DNA of 64,000 nt. Source: Imbricaverruca yamaguchii (Eukaryota > Arthropoda > Thecostraca > Neoverrucidae). The position numbers were made by a program, and so were the translations under genes. Location: NCBI GenBank assembly GCA_034440575.1, contig JAOTOL010001318.1, forward strand, positions 434,001 to 498,000. Direction: 5' to 3'. The notes beneath the pieces are model-generated. The model ran no database searches and was not told the origin of the DNA. It saw only the letters and a program-made list of their open reading frames with translations. How positions within the stretch are numbered: position 1 is the stretch's first letter; each line of letters starts with the position of its first letter. Shown here piece by piece: positions 33,201 to 41,111 of the stretch.

Positions 33201-36149
33201 GTAGCAAAATGACACCAAAAAAGTGGCTCGGGTTTGGTTGGGAAATATACCATGAAATGTGATGTTAAAAATGAAGAAAAAGCTGCAGCCTAACTGGATG
33301 CAAGAAAGCCTTTTTTAAATAAAAATTTTATAAGCAATTTTTTCCTTTAACAAATGAAAAGTAAATGGCCTATTCTAACCAAACAGCCTATGCTAGCCCG
33401 AGTGTTTCTTAAAATTCAAAAACTTTTTTTTTTTTTATAATCCTGAATGATTCCGAAATAAATTTTATAAATGGATAACTTACAAAAAAATAATCTAGCA
33501 CAACTTAGCCAAACCTAATATCTTTGTATGCTTCATGGAGACAAAATGTGTGTAAAACATGTGTGGAAAAGTAATTGCGCCCATGACAATTCCTATGCTG
33601 TAGCAAAGCATGGCTCATATCCACCAGTATTTTGGAGATTTGGGGGAAGTGCTATACTTTGTGGCTTACCAGTTGTGTGGATGCCACTCTAGCTCTTGGT
33701 GTTCATCCATACATTCTTCTGGGCACATCTGGACTGTTCTGAGGTTTGTCCACAAATGGAGAACATACACATGAATGCATTGGTGGCTGTTTATTAATTC
33801 ACCTACACCTCACCAGAAATCGTACATGCACAAATGGAATGTTATGGAATGATATGGAAGATGGAATGTTGTGAAATATGGAATGTTCAGTGGCATTAAG
33901 ATCATATTCAGACTGCAGTGATCCATATTTTGCCATCCATTGACATATTGTTGTACTTGTGCATGCTAGCAAACTGATATTCTTCCAATATGGCTGGCAT
34001 CTCATTTTCGGCTCCACTCCTGTCTCCTCTTGGAATGTGCCAACAGATGACCCGAAATAACAAATGTGTATTATCCTCAATTATACTGGAAACTTAATGT
34101 GGTACGGGACCCATGAATCTTCCTCTCCACCCAAGTTATCACTATTGTATAATGACATCTAGCTGTCTTGCTAGTTAAGTATGTCTTCATCCAGCAATGC
34201 AAGGAGTGTATTTTTTCCGGAGTGTATAATTCTTTGGATTGCAAAAGTTCCAAAAAAGGGCCACTTTTCCAACGCTGTCTACACCTGCTGATCGCTGAGT
34301 ACGTTGTTCTATACCTACCTAAATATTGATCATGTTAGCCCTACAACTGCAGGTAGCTGATCATGGATGCCTACACCTACTGATAATTGATTGCATAAAC
34401 TGCTACACATGAACAATGTACATCTCCCTGCAAGTAAGCTAATTCAAATTTCACACCATGCCTGTCATTCCATGTAAGGATCAACCTGAAAACGTGTGTA
34501 CCTGATCTAAAACCTAGCATATGAAAATAATCCTTGCAATTTGTCAGTCCATTTTTCGAATATATAAAGTAAAACTAGCGCCGCTCAGGACATTTCCCAA
34601 TCCAGCGTCCCATCCAATTTGTTATTGTCATTATTTCACTATATTTTACTATATAATTTTTACTACAGAAGTTACCATTATTTTACTCATTTTACCCATA
34701 ACCGTAGTACAATCCTTTGCTGTTTGTACGCACCGCATTGCGCCAGATTTGTGACAAATATATTAGTTGCGCTATTACCACCATAATAGATTACCTACCC
34801 TTCCAAGCTTCCTATTTTCGAGTAAATGTGCAACTTATCAGTATTACACGCAATCGCCTTAGTATCCATGATGGGATCTGGTTGAAAAACATTGTATGGA
34901 ACAACTCAACATACACCTCCCTGTGTGTTTTGGGCTTGGCCGCTTCCAGACAACACATATGTGGCAACACTGCTAGGATAAGGTATTTGAATTAACGGCA
35001 AAAACAATGAAGTGAAATCATTGAATAATGCTGTGGATGCTTCTGTGAGAAAATACATTTTGTATTCAAAGTATTATTACCTTTTTTGGCACCCAAAAAC
35101 CCATTACGTGAAACTTGCCAATTCGCACAATGGGGGGGGGTGTCGCGGAGCACTACTTGGAAGCATGATCGTTAAAAGCACACTTTGTACAAGCCAGGCG
35201 AATTCGACAGGATGGATTCATGCGCCCATACTTCTGGCACTTAAAACACCGTATTTGGTTTAGGAGGAAGACACGCACCTTCACATGCGCGAAACCCACA
35301 CGCATTTCAGACGGTATGCCTGTTCCATTGAAGGTTAAAATTATATTATTTGTGGTCACTATGTCCGGCCTCTCCTCACCCTCATTCTTCTCGCTCCCGC
35401 GACTCCAAACGCCGATAATCCATCTGCTATCCCGTCTTCTGCCACACATTTAAACCATAACAGTTTATCCCTCATCGCATGTGTTTTCGTTTCATGGGAT
35501 TATACTTTAAATTGAATACCTTCATCCACTCTCCTGCAACCTATTTGTGATACTTATTTATGTAAAAATACCAACACCAATTTCAGTATTCATCAAACGA
35601 CCATCTGCCACATTAAACAGTTTTGTAGCATTTCCGAGTGATGGATGCTTCCACCTGAAGCTTAAAGGGGTCTTTATATGTCCAAGAAGTGGTCTTGTGC
35701 TAAGTGTCCCTAGTAAGATAGTCACCATGTGCTAAATAACAATGTCGCGTAATATGCCTCTTGATCTGGCCTTATGATTCCAAAGATCTATTCGAAAAGC
35801 GAGCCCCGGGTCTCCCTCTCTGCCACAGTTATGACCTTGGCCTCAGTCTTGGTGGTGAGATGAAGCGACACCTGGCGAGGTCGGCGTTTGCACACCACTG
35901 ACCTGCGCCGGAGTCACGCCGGTCCCGGCTCGGGTAGTATCGCCCTGTGGAGCTGGAGCCGACAGAGCGGCTATCGTAGTGGCCGCCGCTGCCGCCGCTG
36001 CCGCCGCCGCTGGCACCGCGGCTGTCGTAGTAGCCGCCGCCGGCGCCGCCGTCACGGCCGCCCTCGTAGTATCCGCCGCGGCTCGAATAGGTCTGGTAGT
36101 AGCCGCTGCGGCCGCGGCTGACGCCCCGGCTCGGATAGTAGCGCGACAT
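16756..36149 (-). CDS. Pep: Zinc finger protein on ecdysone puffs (Pep) homologue, eight coding exons recovered
   Basis: Pep is a nuclear zinc-finger protein associated with active chromatin and hnRNP complexes in insects; vertebrate ZNF326 is a related family member (family knowledge). Exons, in transcript order: 36149-35903, 28698-28544, 27432-27221, 25021-24743, 23719-23570, 19065-18858, 17868-17582, 16989-16756, giving about 590 residues. Order of parts: Arg/Gly/Tyr/Ser-rich N-terminus (1-82), NQLEIAKKLVDTLM helix, Arg-rich linker, four C-x2-C...H-x5-H fingers (starting about residues 219, 290, 325 and 425), an Asp-Ala acidic run, and an acidic C-terminus. The fingers, the TLCRLQF and CKPCNMTFPARI blocks and the KEYDGKLAVGSGY lead-in resemble insect Pep as I remember it. 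Phase is consistent at every junction except exon 3 to exon 4 (phase 2 donor, phase 0 acceptor), so a short exon is missing or a base is off there. The start has a strong context (gccgccATG). Confidence 0.8.
17082..17150 (+). repeat. Short interspersed 'core' repeat
   Basis: The block ttattggggtttaggggcgc followed by atcgactgcagtggtcattc and agcgccc. Related copies lie at 21838-21900, 24472-24518, 25508-25545, 27718-27775 and 30362-30428. It looks like a conserved piece of an old SINE; other parts are too diverged to define. Confidence 0.6.
17582..17868 (-). CDS. Pep: Pep exon 7: finger 4 and poly(Asp-Ala)
   Basis: Acceptor ctccctgtacAG. Finger 4 is YHCGLCDIYIKITAKINAVL followed by IKHCMGKKH, then a Lys/Glu helix and an Asp-Ala dipeptide run encoded by a trinucleotide/hexanucleotide repeat (about 17605-17665). 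287 nt, phase 0 at donor GTAGGC. The dipeptide run is a likely length polymorphism. Confidence 0.8.
17890..18156 (+). mobile_element. hAT-like MITE, copy 1 (267 bp)
   Basis: Starts CAGGGTCC and ends TTTTACACTG, flanked on both sides by the identical 8 bp acagtcaa (17882-17889 and 18157-18164). Terminal CAGNG and an 8-bp target duplication are hAT hallmarks. No coding capacity. It sits 21 bp upstream of the Pep exon 7 acceptor, in the intron. Related copies: 29895-30168 and 38047-38322. Confidence 0.85.
18165..18830. other. Intronic non-coding DNA (Pep intron 6)
   Basis: AT-rich. A roughly 60-bp piece at 18363-18425 (catcgtttcaaagggcaac to cataacagcgtacgttt) recurs at 19098-19155 as a short duplication on the other side of exon 6. 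Confidence 0.5.
18858..19065 (-). CDS. Pep: Pep exon 6: acidic linker
   Basis: Acceptor cgctggacAG, then SQTERRAERRDAADFQKGD, an acidic VGDVDEDGEREE stretch and the conserved KEYDGKLAVG. 208 nt, phase 1 at donor GTACGT. A 24-bp tandem duplication creates a second donor GTACGG (exon end 18834) that also leaves phase 1 and adds eight residues. Confidence 0.75.
19558..20268 (+). repeat. Interspersed repeat R1 (about 0.7 kb), uninterrupted copy
   Basis: Shares about 700 bp in the same orientation with 46918-47536 plus 48366-48453, including caacaaaaatcggcgc, catgtacttcac and gtgctgctatataggtggcc. This copy has a single TTAA at 20180-20183 exactly where the other copy carries a piggyBac-like MITE. 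I see no coding capacity and no clear terminal repeats; the class is unknown. Confidence 0.8.
20290..22640. other. Intronic AT-rich DNA with short local duplications
   Basis: Notable only for a threefold diverged repeat at about 20975-21130 (gaccaagctgccacaccaag-like) and short runs ccaccaccacc at 21680 and ggttggttggtt at 21833. ORFs around 22066-22470 overlap on both strands and are not supported. Confidence 0.4.
22645..22955 (+). repeat. Interspersed repeat R2, copy 1
   Basis: Shares blocks with 60780-61115 in the same orientation: ggcaccaaggaaatacct, tcatcacagc, tgtttggagtga and acatgtac...ctccacctgttattggacga. Roughly 300 bp, with indels. Class unknown. Confidence 0.6.
22957..23112 (-). 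mobile_element. tRNA-derived SINE (family S1), partial
   Basis: Minus-strand copy of the S1 body and B box (gggttcgagtctgacctgtc). The extreme tRNA 5' end is missing and the sequence runs into a ggt repeat at 23118-23132. Confidence 0.7.
23137..23407 (-). mobile_element. Two adjacent tRNA-derived SINE copies
   Basis: Two SINE units side by side on the minus strand. The one ending at about 23290 has a different tRNA-like head (cgggttcgaatcccac B box), as in 24525-24690. The one ending at about 23407 has the S1 head: gggactagtagtctatgggt, then ggttgtgggttcgagtctca. Confidence 0.7.
23570..23719 (-). CDS. Pep: Pep exon 5: end of finger 2 and finger 3
   Basis: Acceptor cggcgacAG. Supplies the His pair of finger 2 (H-NDTEW-H) and finger 3, CKPCNMTFPARIAYEKH followed by SGTFTH. 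150 nt, phase 0 at both ends; donor GTGAGG. An intron splitting a finger between its Cys and His pairs is notable. Confidence 0.8.
24132..24236. repeat. (CATA)n then (TA)n microsatellite
   Basis: About ten catacata units followed by a nearly pure TA run. Confidence 0.95.
24525..24692 (-). mobile_element. tRNA-derived SINE, head variant 2
   Basis: Minus-strand element with A-box-like tgttcagtcggtaaagtgtc and B-box-like aggttcgaatctcgc, and the same downstream body (tcaatcggcgtgagg, gcgctatatgacc) as S1. It abuts the Pep exon 4 duplicated donor (24701-24706) within about ten bases. Confidence 0.65.
24743..25021 (-). CDS. Pep: Pep exon 4: first zinc finger and coiled-coil stretch
   Basis: Acceptor ccgccgccAG. 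Finger 1 is CPHCHARCATFADFRKHQ followed by LGRDH (C-x2-C-x12-H-x5-H). A Glu/Lys/Ala-rich helix follows, and then the first half of finger 2 (FCTLCRLQFK). 279 nt, phase 0 at both ends. Donor GTGAGC at 24742. A duplicated donor 36 nt further on (24706, GTTAGA) would keep the frame and add 12 residues. Confidence 0.8.
25551..25707 (-). mobile_element. tRNA-derived SINE S1 with 13-bp target duplication
   Basis: Flanked by catgtagcgacct at 25538-25550 and 25708-25720. Minus-strand head ggggacgagtagtctagggg (A box region) and body ending accaataaccaaccag. It has inserted into an older core repeat, whose 5' half lies at 25508-25550. Confidence 0.85.
25721..26960. other. Intronic AT-rich DNA (Pep intron 3)
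   Basis: No repeat or gene recognised. A missing short Pep exon, if real, should lie between 25022 and 27220; I could not identify it. Confidence 0.4.
27221..27432 (-). CDS. Pep: Pep exon 3: Arg-rich linker
   Basis: Acceptor cacctacAG, then SSSRSRYTEHHQHQHRRDD, an RGYAPRRGTGYVPRGG stretch and an acidic SFGDFDEDLP end. 212 nt, phase 2 at donor GTAACT. Reading on gives an immediate TAA. A second strong donor-like GTAAGG lies at about 27120-27125, in the frame that would follow if ten bases were skipped. This is where the frame problem with exon 4 arises. Confidence 0.65.
27718..28540. other. Pep intron 2 with a core-repeat fragment
   Basis: A degenerate core repeat at 27718-27775. The rest is unremarkable. 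Confidence 0.4.
28544..28698 (-). CDS. Pep: Pep exon 2: conserved helix and KRPR basic patch
   Basis: Acceptor gtcgacAG, then a split Gly codon, NQLEIAKKLVDTLMQ, and a PPYKRPRDES patch that may be a nuclear localisation signal (inference). 155 nt, phase 0 at the consensus donor GTGAGT. Confidence 0.8.
29003..29821 (-). mobile_element. piggyBac-like MITE with both TTAA ends (819 bp)
   Basis: TTAA at 29003-29006 followed by CCC, and GGG followed by TTAA at 29818-29821, in reverse orientation to the copy at 47537-48365. Inner blocks are shared: acaccccgtctc, aagcgtcgtacgaaaacga, agaaaactt-like runs, tgccaaattgatgtgggaaa. No coding capacity. Target TTAA and CCC termini are piggyBac traits. It lies in Pep intron 1. 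Confidence 0.85.
29895..30168 (+). mobile_element. hAT-like MITE, copy 2 (274 bp)
   Basis: Starts CAGTGTCC, ends TTTTACATG (a mutated CACTG), and is flanked by identical tcttggct at 29887-29894 and 30169-30176. Internally similar to copies 1 and 3. Confidence 0.85.
30228..30640 (+). mobile_element. tRNA-derived SINE S2, interrupted
   Basis: Head with A box agctcagttggttagagcgc and B box gggttcgagtcgcttc at 30240-30315. After an inserted core repeat (30362-30428) and another repeat fragment, the S2 body resumes at about 30512 (gataaggccggggcgagcta, then gttaaactttcggtc). The reverse copy at 45440-45700 has head and body together. Confidence 0.6.
31100..31265 (+). mobile_element. SINE sharing the S1 body with a different head
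   Basis: The head (ggcctcggtatcttagatgg, then gtgggactcgaatctcgc) is unlike S1, but the body acgaccaatcggtgtgatat, ggcggcgctatgcaacc and gcgtcgtaaaat is clearly homologous to the S1 body. Confidence 0.6.
31270..33430. other. AT-rich intronic DNA (Pep intron 1)
   Basis: No supported gene. Minus-strand ORFs at 32749-33027 and 32990-33253 have no recognisable content. An acctacctacctac-like run lies at 32647-32666. Confidence 0.4.
33437..34005 (+). repeat. Interspersed repeat R3, copy 1 (569 bp)
   Basis: About 90% identical by eye, same orientation, to 61123-61690. Starts ataatcctgaatgat, ends ggctggcatctcat. It contains gtgtggatgccactctagct and a gatatggaagatggaatgtt run. Full length in both places with sharp ends, so it is likely a mobile element of unknown class. 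No intact ORF. Confidence 0.85.
34010..35150. other. AT-rich intronic DNA
   Basis: Nothing recognised. Confidence 0.4.
35153..35735 (-). pseudogene. Relic of a LINE ORF1 (gag-like, CCHC zinc knuckle)
   Basis: Minus-strand translation at 35153-35449 gives PSEMRVGFAHVKVRVFLLNQ, then IRCFKCQKYGRMNPSCRI and LACTKCAFNDHASK: the pre-knuckle strand and C-x2-C...C knuckles of Jockey-type ORF1 proteins, which bind nucleic acid. A His is replaced in the first knuckle. Upstream codons to about 35735 have weaker matches and stops. It lies in Pep intron 1. Confidence 0.6.
35903..36149 (-). CDS. Pep: Pep exon 1: RGG/Tyr-rich N-terminus
   Basis: Starts MSRYYPSRGVSRGRSGYY. Gly-Gly-Tyr-Tyr and Arg-Gly repeats are typical of RNA-associated low-complexity domains. 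247 nt, ending in phase 1 before donor GTCAGT. The intron that follows is about 7.2 kb and holds two MITEs, SINEs, repeat fragments and a LINE ORF1 relic. Confidence 0.75.
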
Positions 36150-36346
36150 GGCGGCCTGAGGCACACAGCGACACGCTACAGGGCGACAATCTGCCCGACT
36201 GATTACTTGGGCGCCGACTACGTGGTGGGAGACAATCTGTCAATTGGCTGCAGATTCCACAGCTCACTTTCAGTGTTCACCAGTGGCAAGTGGCATTGCC
36301 ACGAAATTCTTAAGGAGGGAGGGGTAAGGGTGAATAGGGAACTCCA

Positions 36347-36395
36347 TTGTGTCAGGTGTATGTATTGCTTTTATTGCTTTTATTGCTTTTAAGTA
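36347..36395. repeat. Short (TATTGCTTTT)n tandem repeat
   Basis: About four copies of a 10-bp unit upstream of the Pep gene. Confidence 0.8.
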
Positions 36396-36689
36396 TTGCT
36401 TTTAAGCTCTTAATATGGTTCGGGAATGGGGAGCATGATTTCATATTCACGTCTTGTTTGCTCTTGTCATGGTGCATTGCTTATGCAAAACACAATAGCA
36501 AGAATATTTTTTGGCTGAGAACTGAGCTGTACCAGGATATATATATGTATATATGTTCCCATCGGCCTCTAGATTGCAGGGGGCTGGCAGGGCTGGTGCT
36601 AAGCATATCTTAAAGATATTTCCCATTAATCAACTCACTTTTATGTCCTCCAAGCCTAACTAAACATAGCTAGATTCATCACTATATAA

Positions 36690-36736
36690 ATATATGCATA
36701 TATATATATATACATATATACATATATAAATAAATA

Positions 36737-36811
<75 letters not shown>

Positions 36812-36835
36812 TATATATATATGCATATATATTAG
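36690..36835. repeat. (TA)n microsatellite with ATAA interruptions
   Basis: About 140 bp of TA and TACA/TAAA variants. Confidence 0.95.
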
Positions 36836-37549
36836 ATTGGTAAAAACATATGTGGTATTTTCAAGTTTCAAGGAAGTGAACTACACAAGGTTATTTTTAT
36901 TCCACTAAATGTGCTTGTATTGTGTGCCAAATATTGGACAATTTGATACATATTTAAAGGTCACAGAAAATCTTATCTTTGTTTATTCCTTTTTGCAGAT
37001 AGCCTACTCAGCACCAAGAACATGAAGTGGACCAGTGGTAGTTATTATGGAGTCCCCTTGAGTTTTTCTCAACTGCATGGCTTATGTGAGGTGACATACT
37101 TTGCATGTCACAATTCTTTCACCTGAAGCAGAAATTGCATTTCCCAGAAAGCTTCCAGAAGAGTGAAGCCTGCTGTGCCATCTGGACATCCCTACCCTGC
37201 GGTTGGATTCCTGTGTGAGGAAATTGGAGAAGTTGATGTGGGAATACCAGAAACTCAAGAGCAAAAAGCCAGGCAACACATAGGCAATGATTTTCCATGC
37301 ATCAATCAGTGACCTCTTCAACGTCAGAGCCAGTGATGCTCTGGCACAGATGACTGCTGAAGAGGATCGTGTGTTTTAACAAATGCAACATGAGGACATC
37401 ACCTCCTACAGCATGTCTGGCCCTTATCTCATGACAGTGGGAGGGAGAATTGGAAGCAACTTTGGAAGAACAAAAGAAGGCAAGAAGGTTGAAGGCAAAG
37501 GCTGAGGCAGCTTCATCCTCAGTGGCAGCAGCTCAGCTGTCTTCCACAT

Positions 37550-37613
37550 GAAAATGTTCTTTGTTCATTTGACAGCATCTGGAGCTCCTCCCAAATGAAC
37601 AAAGAACATTTTC
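37550..37613. repeat. Perfect 21-bp inverted repeat, 22-nt loop
   Basis: gaaaatgttctttgttcatt plus t at 37550-37570 is the exact reverse complement of 37593-37613. It lies inside the decayed transposon gene between its basic and central blocks. Confidence 0.9.
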
Positions 37614-38046
37614 GCCCCCTGCTGTCGCATCAGCCCTCGATCATCAGTGCTCATGGCAGGAACTGTGACAAGGGCCCTTGGCCATGATCTTTCAGACATG
37701 ACCCTCTCCAGAAGCTCAGTCTGGCAATCTAGGTGGCAGGCACAGCTTCAGTCAGACACTTAGGATAGAGAAGACTTTACCCCAAAGGTCCACTTCTCCT
37801 ACACAGGGATGCCAAGCTTCTCCCAGACTACACTAGGGATGGGGGAAAGGTGGACTGTGGGGCCATGCTCATTACTGGCCTGGGCAATTTTGAGAAATCA
37901 TTGGCTGTGCCAAAGATGGAAGGGGGAACAGGGAGGCACAAGCAGCAGCATGCATAGTGACTCTTGATAGTTGGTCACTCCATCCTCATATTCAAGGCCT
38001 GGTCTTTAATACAGCTCCCTCAAACATGGGTCTTCACATTGGAGCT

Positions 38047-38322
38047 CAGTGTAAAATATTTGACCATGTGGCCTGGAAATTCATAGTTAATGGAATTGTG
38101 CTATTTCATCCTTTCCTTAGGTTTTTACCATTTTGTCACATGTGTGGGCAGTCATTATACACACAACTGCTAAATAATGCAAAATGCATGTGACTGAAGT
38201 GAGGCATTCCACGTTTTTAATCCTTAAGTGACAATCCTTTACTTTCTTCCAATCTTCCACTATTCCCAAGCAACTTCTTTCTTCATCCACACAGTTAATG
38301 GTGAAATAATTGTACAACACTG
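38047..38322 (-). mobile_element. hAT-like MITE, copy 3 (276 bp), inside the transposon pseudogene
   Basis: CAGTGTAAAA at the left end and ACAACACTG at the right, flanked by ttggagct (38039-38046) and ttggatct (38323-38330), an 8-bp duplication with one mismatch. Removing the element and one duplication joins two blocks of the transposon frame in phase, so it landed in a once-continuous gene. Confidence 0.85.
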
Positions 38323-38874
38323 TTGGATCTTGTACACTGATTGAAGAAGGACTCAGGAGGGAACTAGTGTGGATAGCTTGTCACCATCACATCTTGGAGA
38401 TTGTATTCTCCAGTGTCTTCAAGGCAGCCTTTGGGGCAATGTGAAGACCTGAAACTGGACTCTTCAAGAGGCTCCAAATGTTTTAACCCAGTCAGCTAAA
38501 AGATATACATTGGTGCACCAGGTGCGATGTTCAGCAACCACAGATTGGAAGAGCAGCGCATTGACATGGTTTCCTACATCCAGCAGGCTACGAAGGAACA
38601 ACAAGTGTGAACAGACTATGCTGAGTTCCTCAGCCTGAACCTCCTCTTCTTGGGTGGATGGGTGATCAGCTGACCACGTTTCAGCCCCCATGCCAGATGT
38701 GTCACACATGGTAGATGCAGAAGGGATAGTACATCTCAAAATCTTCCTCTTTTTAGACCAGTTGTCTCACTGCCTAGGAATTGTGCTCCATCAGATCACT
38801 CCCACTTTTTGTTGCCTTGATCTGTCCTGTTCTGCAACTGGGCTCTGCATGGCATACAGGACCCTGCAATGATT

Positions 38875-40125
38875 TGGAATTCCTCCAAACCCTTTGATTA
38901 TACCCATACAAAGATGTTGCAGATGCTGCCATCACTGCCTTTTGCATGCCACCTCTGGTATCTTGCAAAGCACCTGGTTGGACTGGCATTCTTTGACAAG
39001 GAGGTGGATGTAGTGACAAAGCACAAGGTGGTGACCAACCTTGAGTGGGAGAAGAAGTCAGGGTGCCCCTGTCACTTGCAAGAAGTCCCAGAGATCAGAG
39101 TTGGGCTTGAAGGAGTTTGTGATCAGGAGGGATTCTTTGAATGTTGTTAACAATGCAGCAGAAAGCTGTTTCTTTCATCCACACCTTCAACACACTGCTG
39201 ACCAAGGACAAAGAGCAGAAATGATACCTACTCCACCTCATAGTGTATCACCTCAGAATAGTTCCAAATTATGGAAGTAATTTCCAGAAATGTAATTTTC
39301 AAAATGGAATATAAAACCATTGTTTCCCTAACTGAAGTGCTTGCAGCATGAACTCATAAAATACCATATCACCATGCACTGTCTATAACACCATCAAATG
39401 GTTATGATGTTGTCAACTGTATGCAGTCATGCTGACAGAAAAGTAATTTTCTGATAAAATAAATAGTAGCAGAGTATTAATAATGCATGCAAACATGACT
39501 TTTTTAAATTCAGGAATAAAATTGTTAAACTTCAAGCTTACCTATGTCAGTTATTTTGAACAGTGCTGCATAACCAAACTCTAAGCCATTTCAGGTGCTG
39601 TTTTTCCAACCACGTTCACAAACACTGCATTGGGAAAATAAATTACAGGAATTGAGATTATCTTGATCTGCAAATTTATGGGATTTTGATGTTATTTTCT
39701 TCCCAAAACGACTGTTTATTGATGTCAAAATACCAACTCCAACCTGAATTCTACCTACACCTGATCATTGCACTTCAGAAGGAAATGAATATCAAATTAT
39801 TTCAATGGAAAACTTGTATGCATCATTACTAAATTAATTTGTGACACATACACAATTACTAAATTTAACTATCATATAACACTCAATACAGCAATGTCTG
39901 CATGCGAGCTATTACGCTTACACACCGAAAGCGCCGGGATCACTAACGCAATCAAAATGGCGGTCTATACGTACGCAAGGTTGTGCGCCGGTTGTCAAAC
40001 CGTCAGTAGCCACAGGTAAATAGCATACCAGTGTCGTCACAATTCACATCCCATTTATCGGTTGAGAACAGCGGCGATACGGGGATAGACGTAGCAGCAA
40101 TTAACCCACTCTCGCCTGAGTGATT
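38875..40125. other. AT-rich DNA downstream of the transposon relic
   Basis: Up to about 39290 there may be further decayed transposon sequence (short ORFs 38869-39280). Beyond that, nothing recognised. Confidence 0.35.
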
Positions 40126-40927
40126 GTGGGACCCCAAGGATCGCGCCGTTTTTCTGAAAGAAAATACACAAAACTCCTGAAAATCCCGCTCAAGCCCCCC
40201 GAAATTGCACAGAGGCCCCTAGATAACGCAATTGCGGGAGAATTCGCGCAGGGGCTTCTGAAAGTATCACTGTGGCCCAAAGAAGTCGCGCCTGGTCTTT
40301 GAAAATCACGCTGGTGCTTAGAAAGGCCGCTACATCTGGAAATCACACTTAGCACGAAGAGGTAGGCCCAGTGTCACCGAAAACCGTGCCAGTGGCCAAA
40401 AAGGCGCACCAAGTGGCCAAAATCGCACCAAGGCCCTTGGAAATCACGTTCTGGCCCAAAAAGCATCCCGGTGTCCTGAAAATGACCACGTAGCCTTCAA
40501 AAGGAAGATCCTGGCCCCTAAAATAACGCTGTGGCTCATTTAAGGCCAGGTCTGGTCACTGAAAGTCGCACCGGGGCTCCAACAAGTCAGAAGAGCCCTG
40601 AAAAACATGGTTGGGGCAAAACATATAAAGACGAAGCATACGAAAGTACTGTTGTAGCACTCAAAAAGTCGCGTCGGGTCTAAAAAATTAGACCTGGCGT
40701 CCTGGAAGTCGGGCTGTGGGCCCGTTAAATCGCACTGGGCCCCTAAAGATGACGCTGGGGGCCTCAAGAAGACGTGCTGGGCTTCTGAAAACCAAATTGT
40801 GGCCCATAATATCTGACCGGGGTCCTTGAAAATCGTGCTGGCCAGCCCCAAAAGTCTAACGGAGACCAGAAAATCACACCGATGTCTTCAAACGTTCGCA
40901 CCTGGGACTCGGAAAATCATGCTAGGG

Positions 40928-41086
40928 GAGACGAGTAGCCTAGGGGTAAGTTGCTTGTCTCACAATCGAAAGGTTGTGGGTTCGAGTCTCACCTGTCGCT
41001 ACTCTTCGCCTGCGACGGATCGGCGTGAGAGTTTGGCGACGCTACATGACTCAACGGTCGATGTGTCGTAAAACCAATAACGAACC
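40928..41086 (+). mobile_element. tRNA-derived SINE S1, full length, 15-bp target duplication
   Basis: 159 bp flanked by identical aaaatcatgctaggg at 40913-40927 and 41087-41101. tRNA-like head: gagtagcctaggggtaagtt (A box region) and ggttgtgggttcgagtctca (B box). Body: gcgacggatcggcgtgagag, ggcgacgctacatgactcaa, tgtgtcgtaaaaccaataac. The target duplication length fits LINE-driven insertion. It serves as the reference copy for the family. Confidence 0.9.
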
Positions 41087-41111
41087 AAAATCATGCTAGG
41101 GTCCAAAAGGG

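Larger units (their letters stand above)
37000..38870 (+). pseudogene. Decayed DNA-transposon gene
   Basis: Scattered blocks in three plus-strand frames: an acidic MTAEEDRVF stretch (37340), a Lys/Arg/Ala-rich stretch (37470), RALGHDLSDMTLSRSSVWQS (37672), a hydrophilic GDAKLL/GGKVD block (37810), FEKSLAVPKMEGGTGRH (37890), HIQGLVFNTAPSNMGLHIGA (37990), ELVWIACHHHILEI (38360) and LFKRLQ (38460). The order matches a transposase-like protein common in invertebrate genomes that I recall without being able to name its superfamily. Frameshifts and stops are numerous. A hAT-like MITE splits it at 38047-38322. Confidence 0.6.

Noticed and set aside
40928..41010. Functional tRNA gene
   Set aside because: A and B boxes are present but the acceptor stem does not close and the sequence continues into a SINE body with target duplications.
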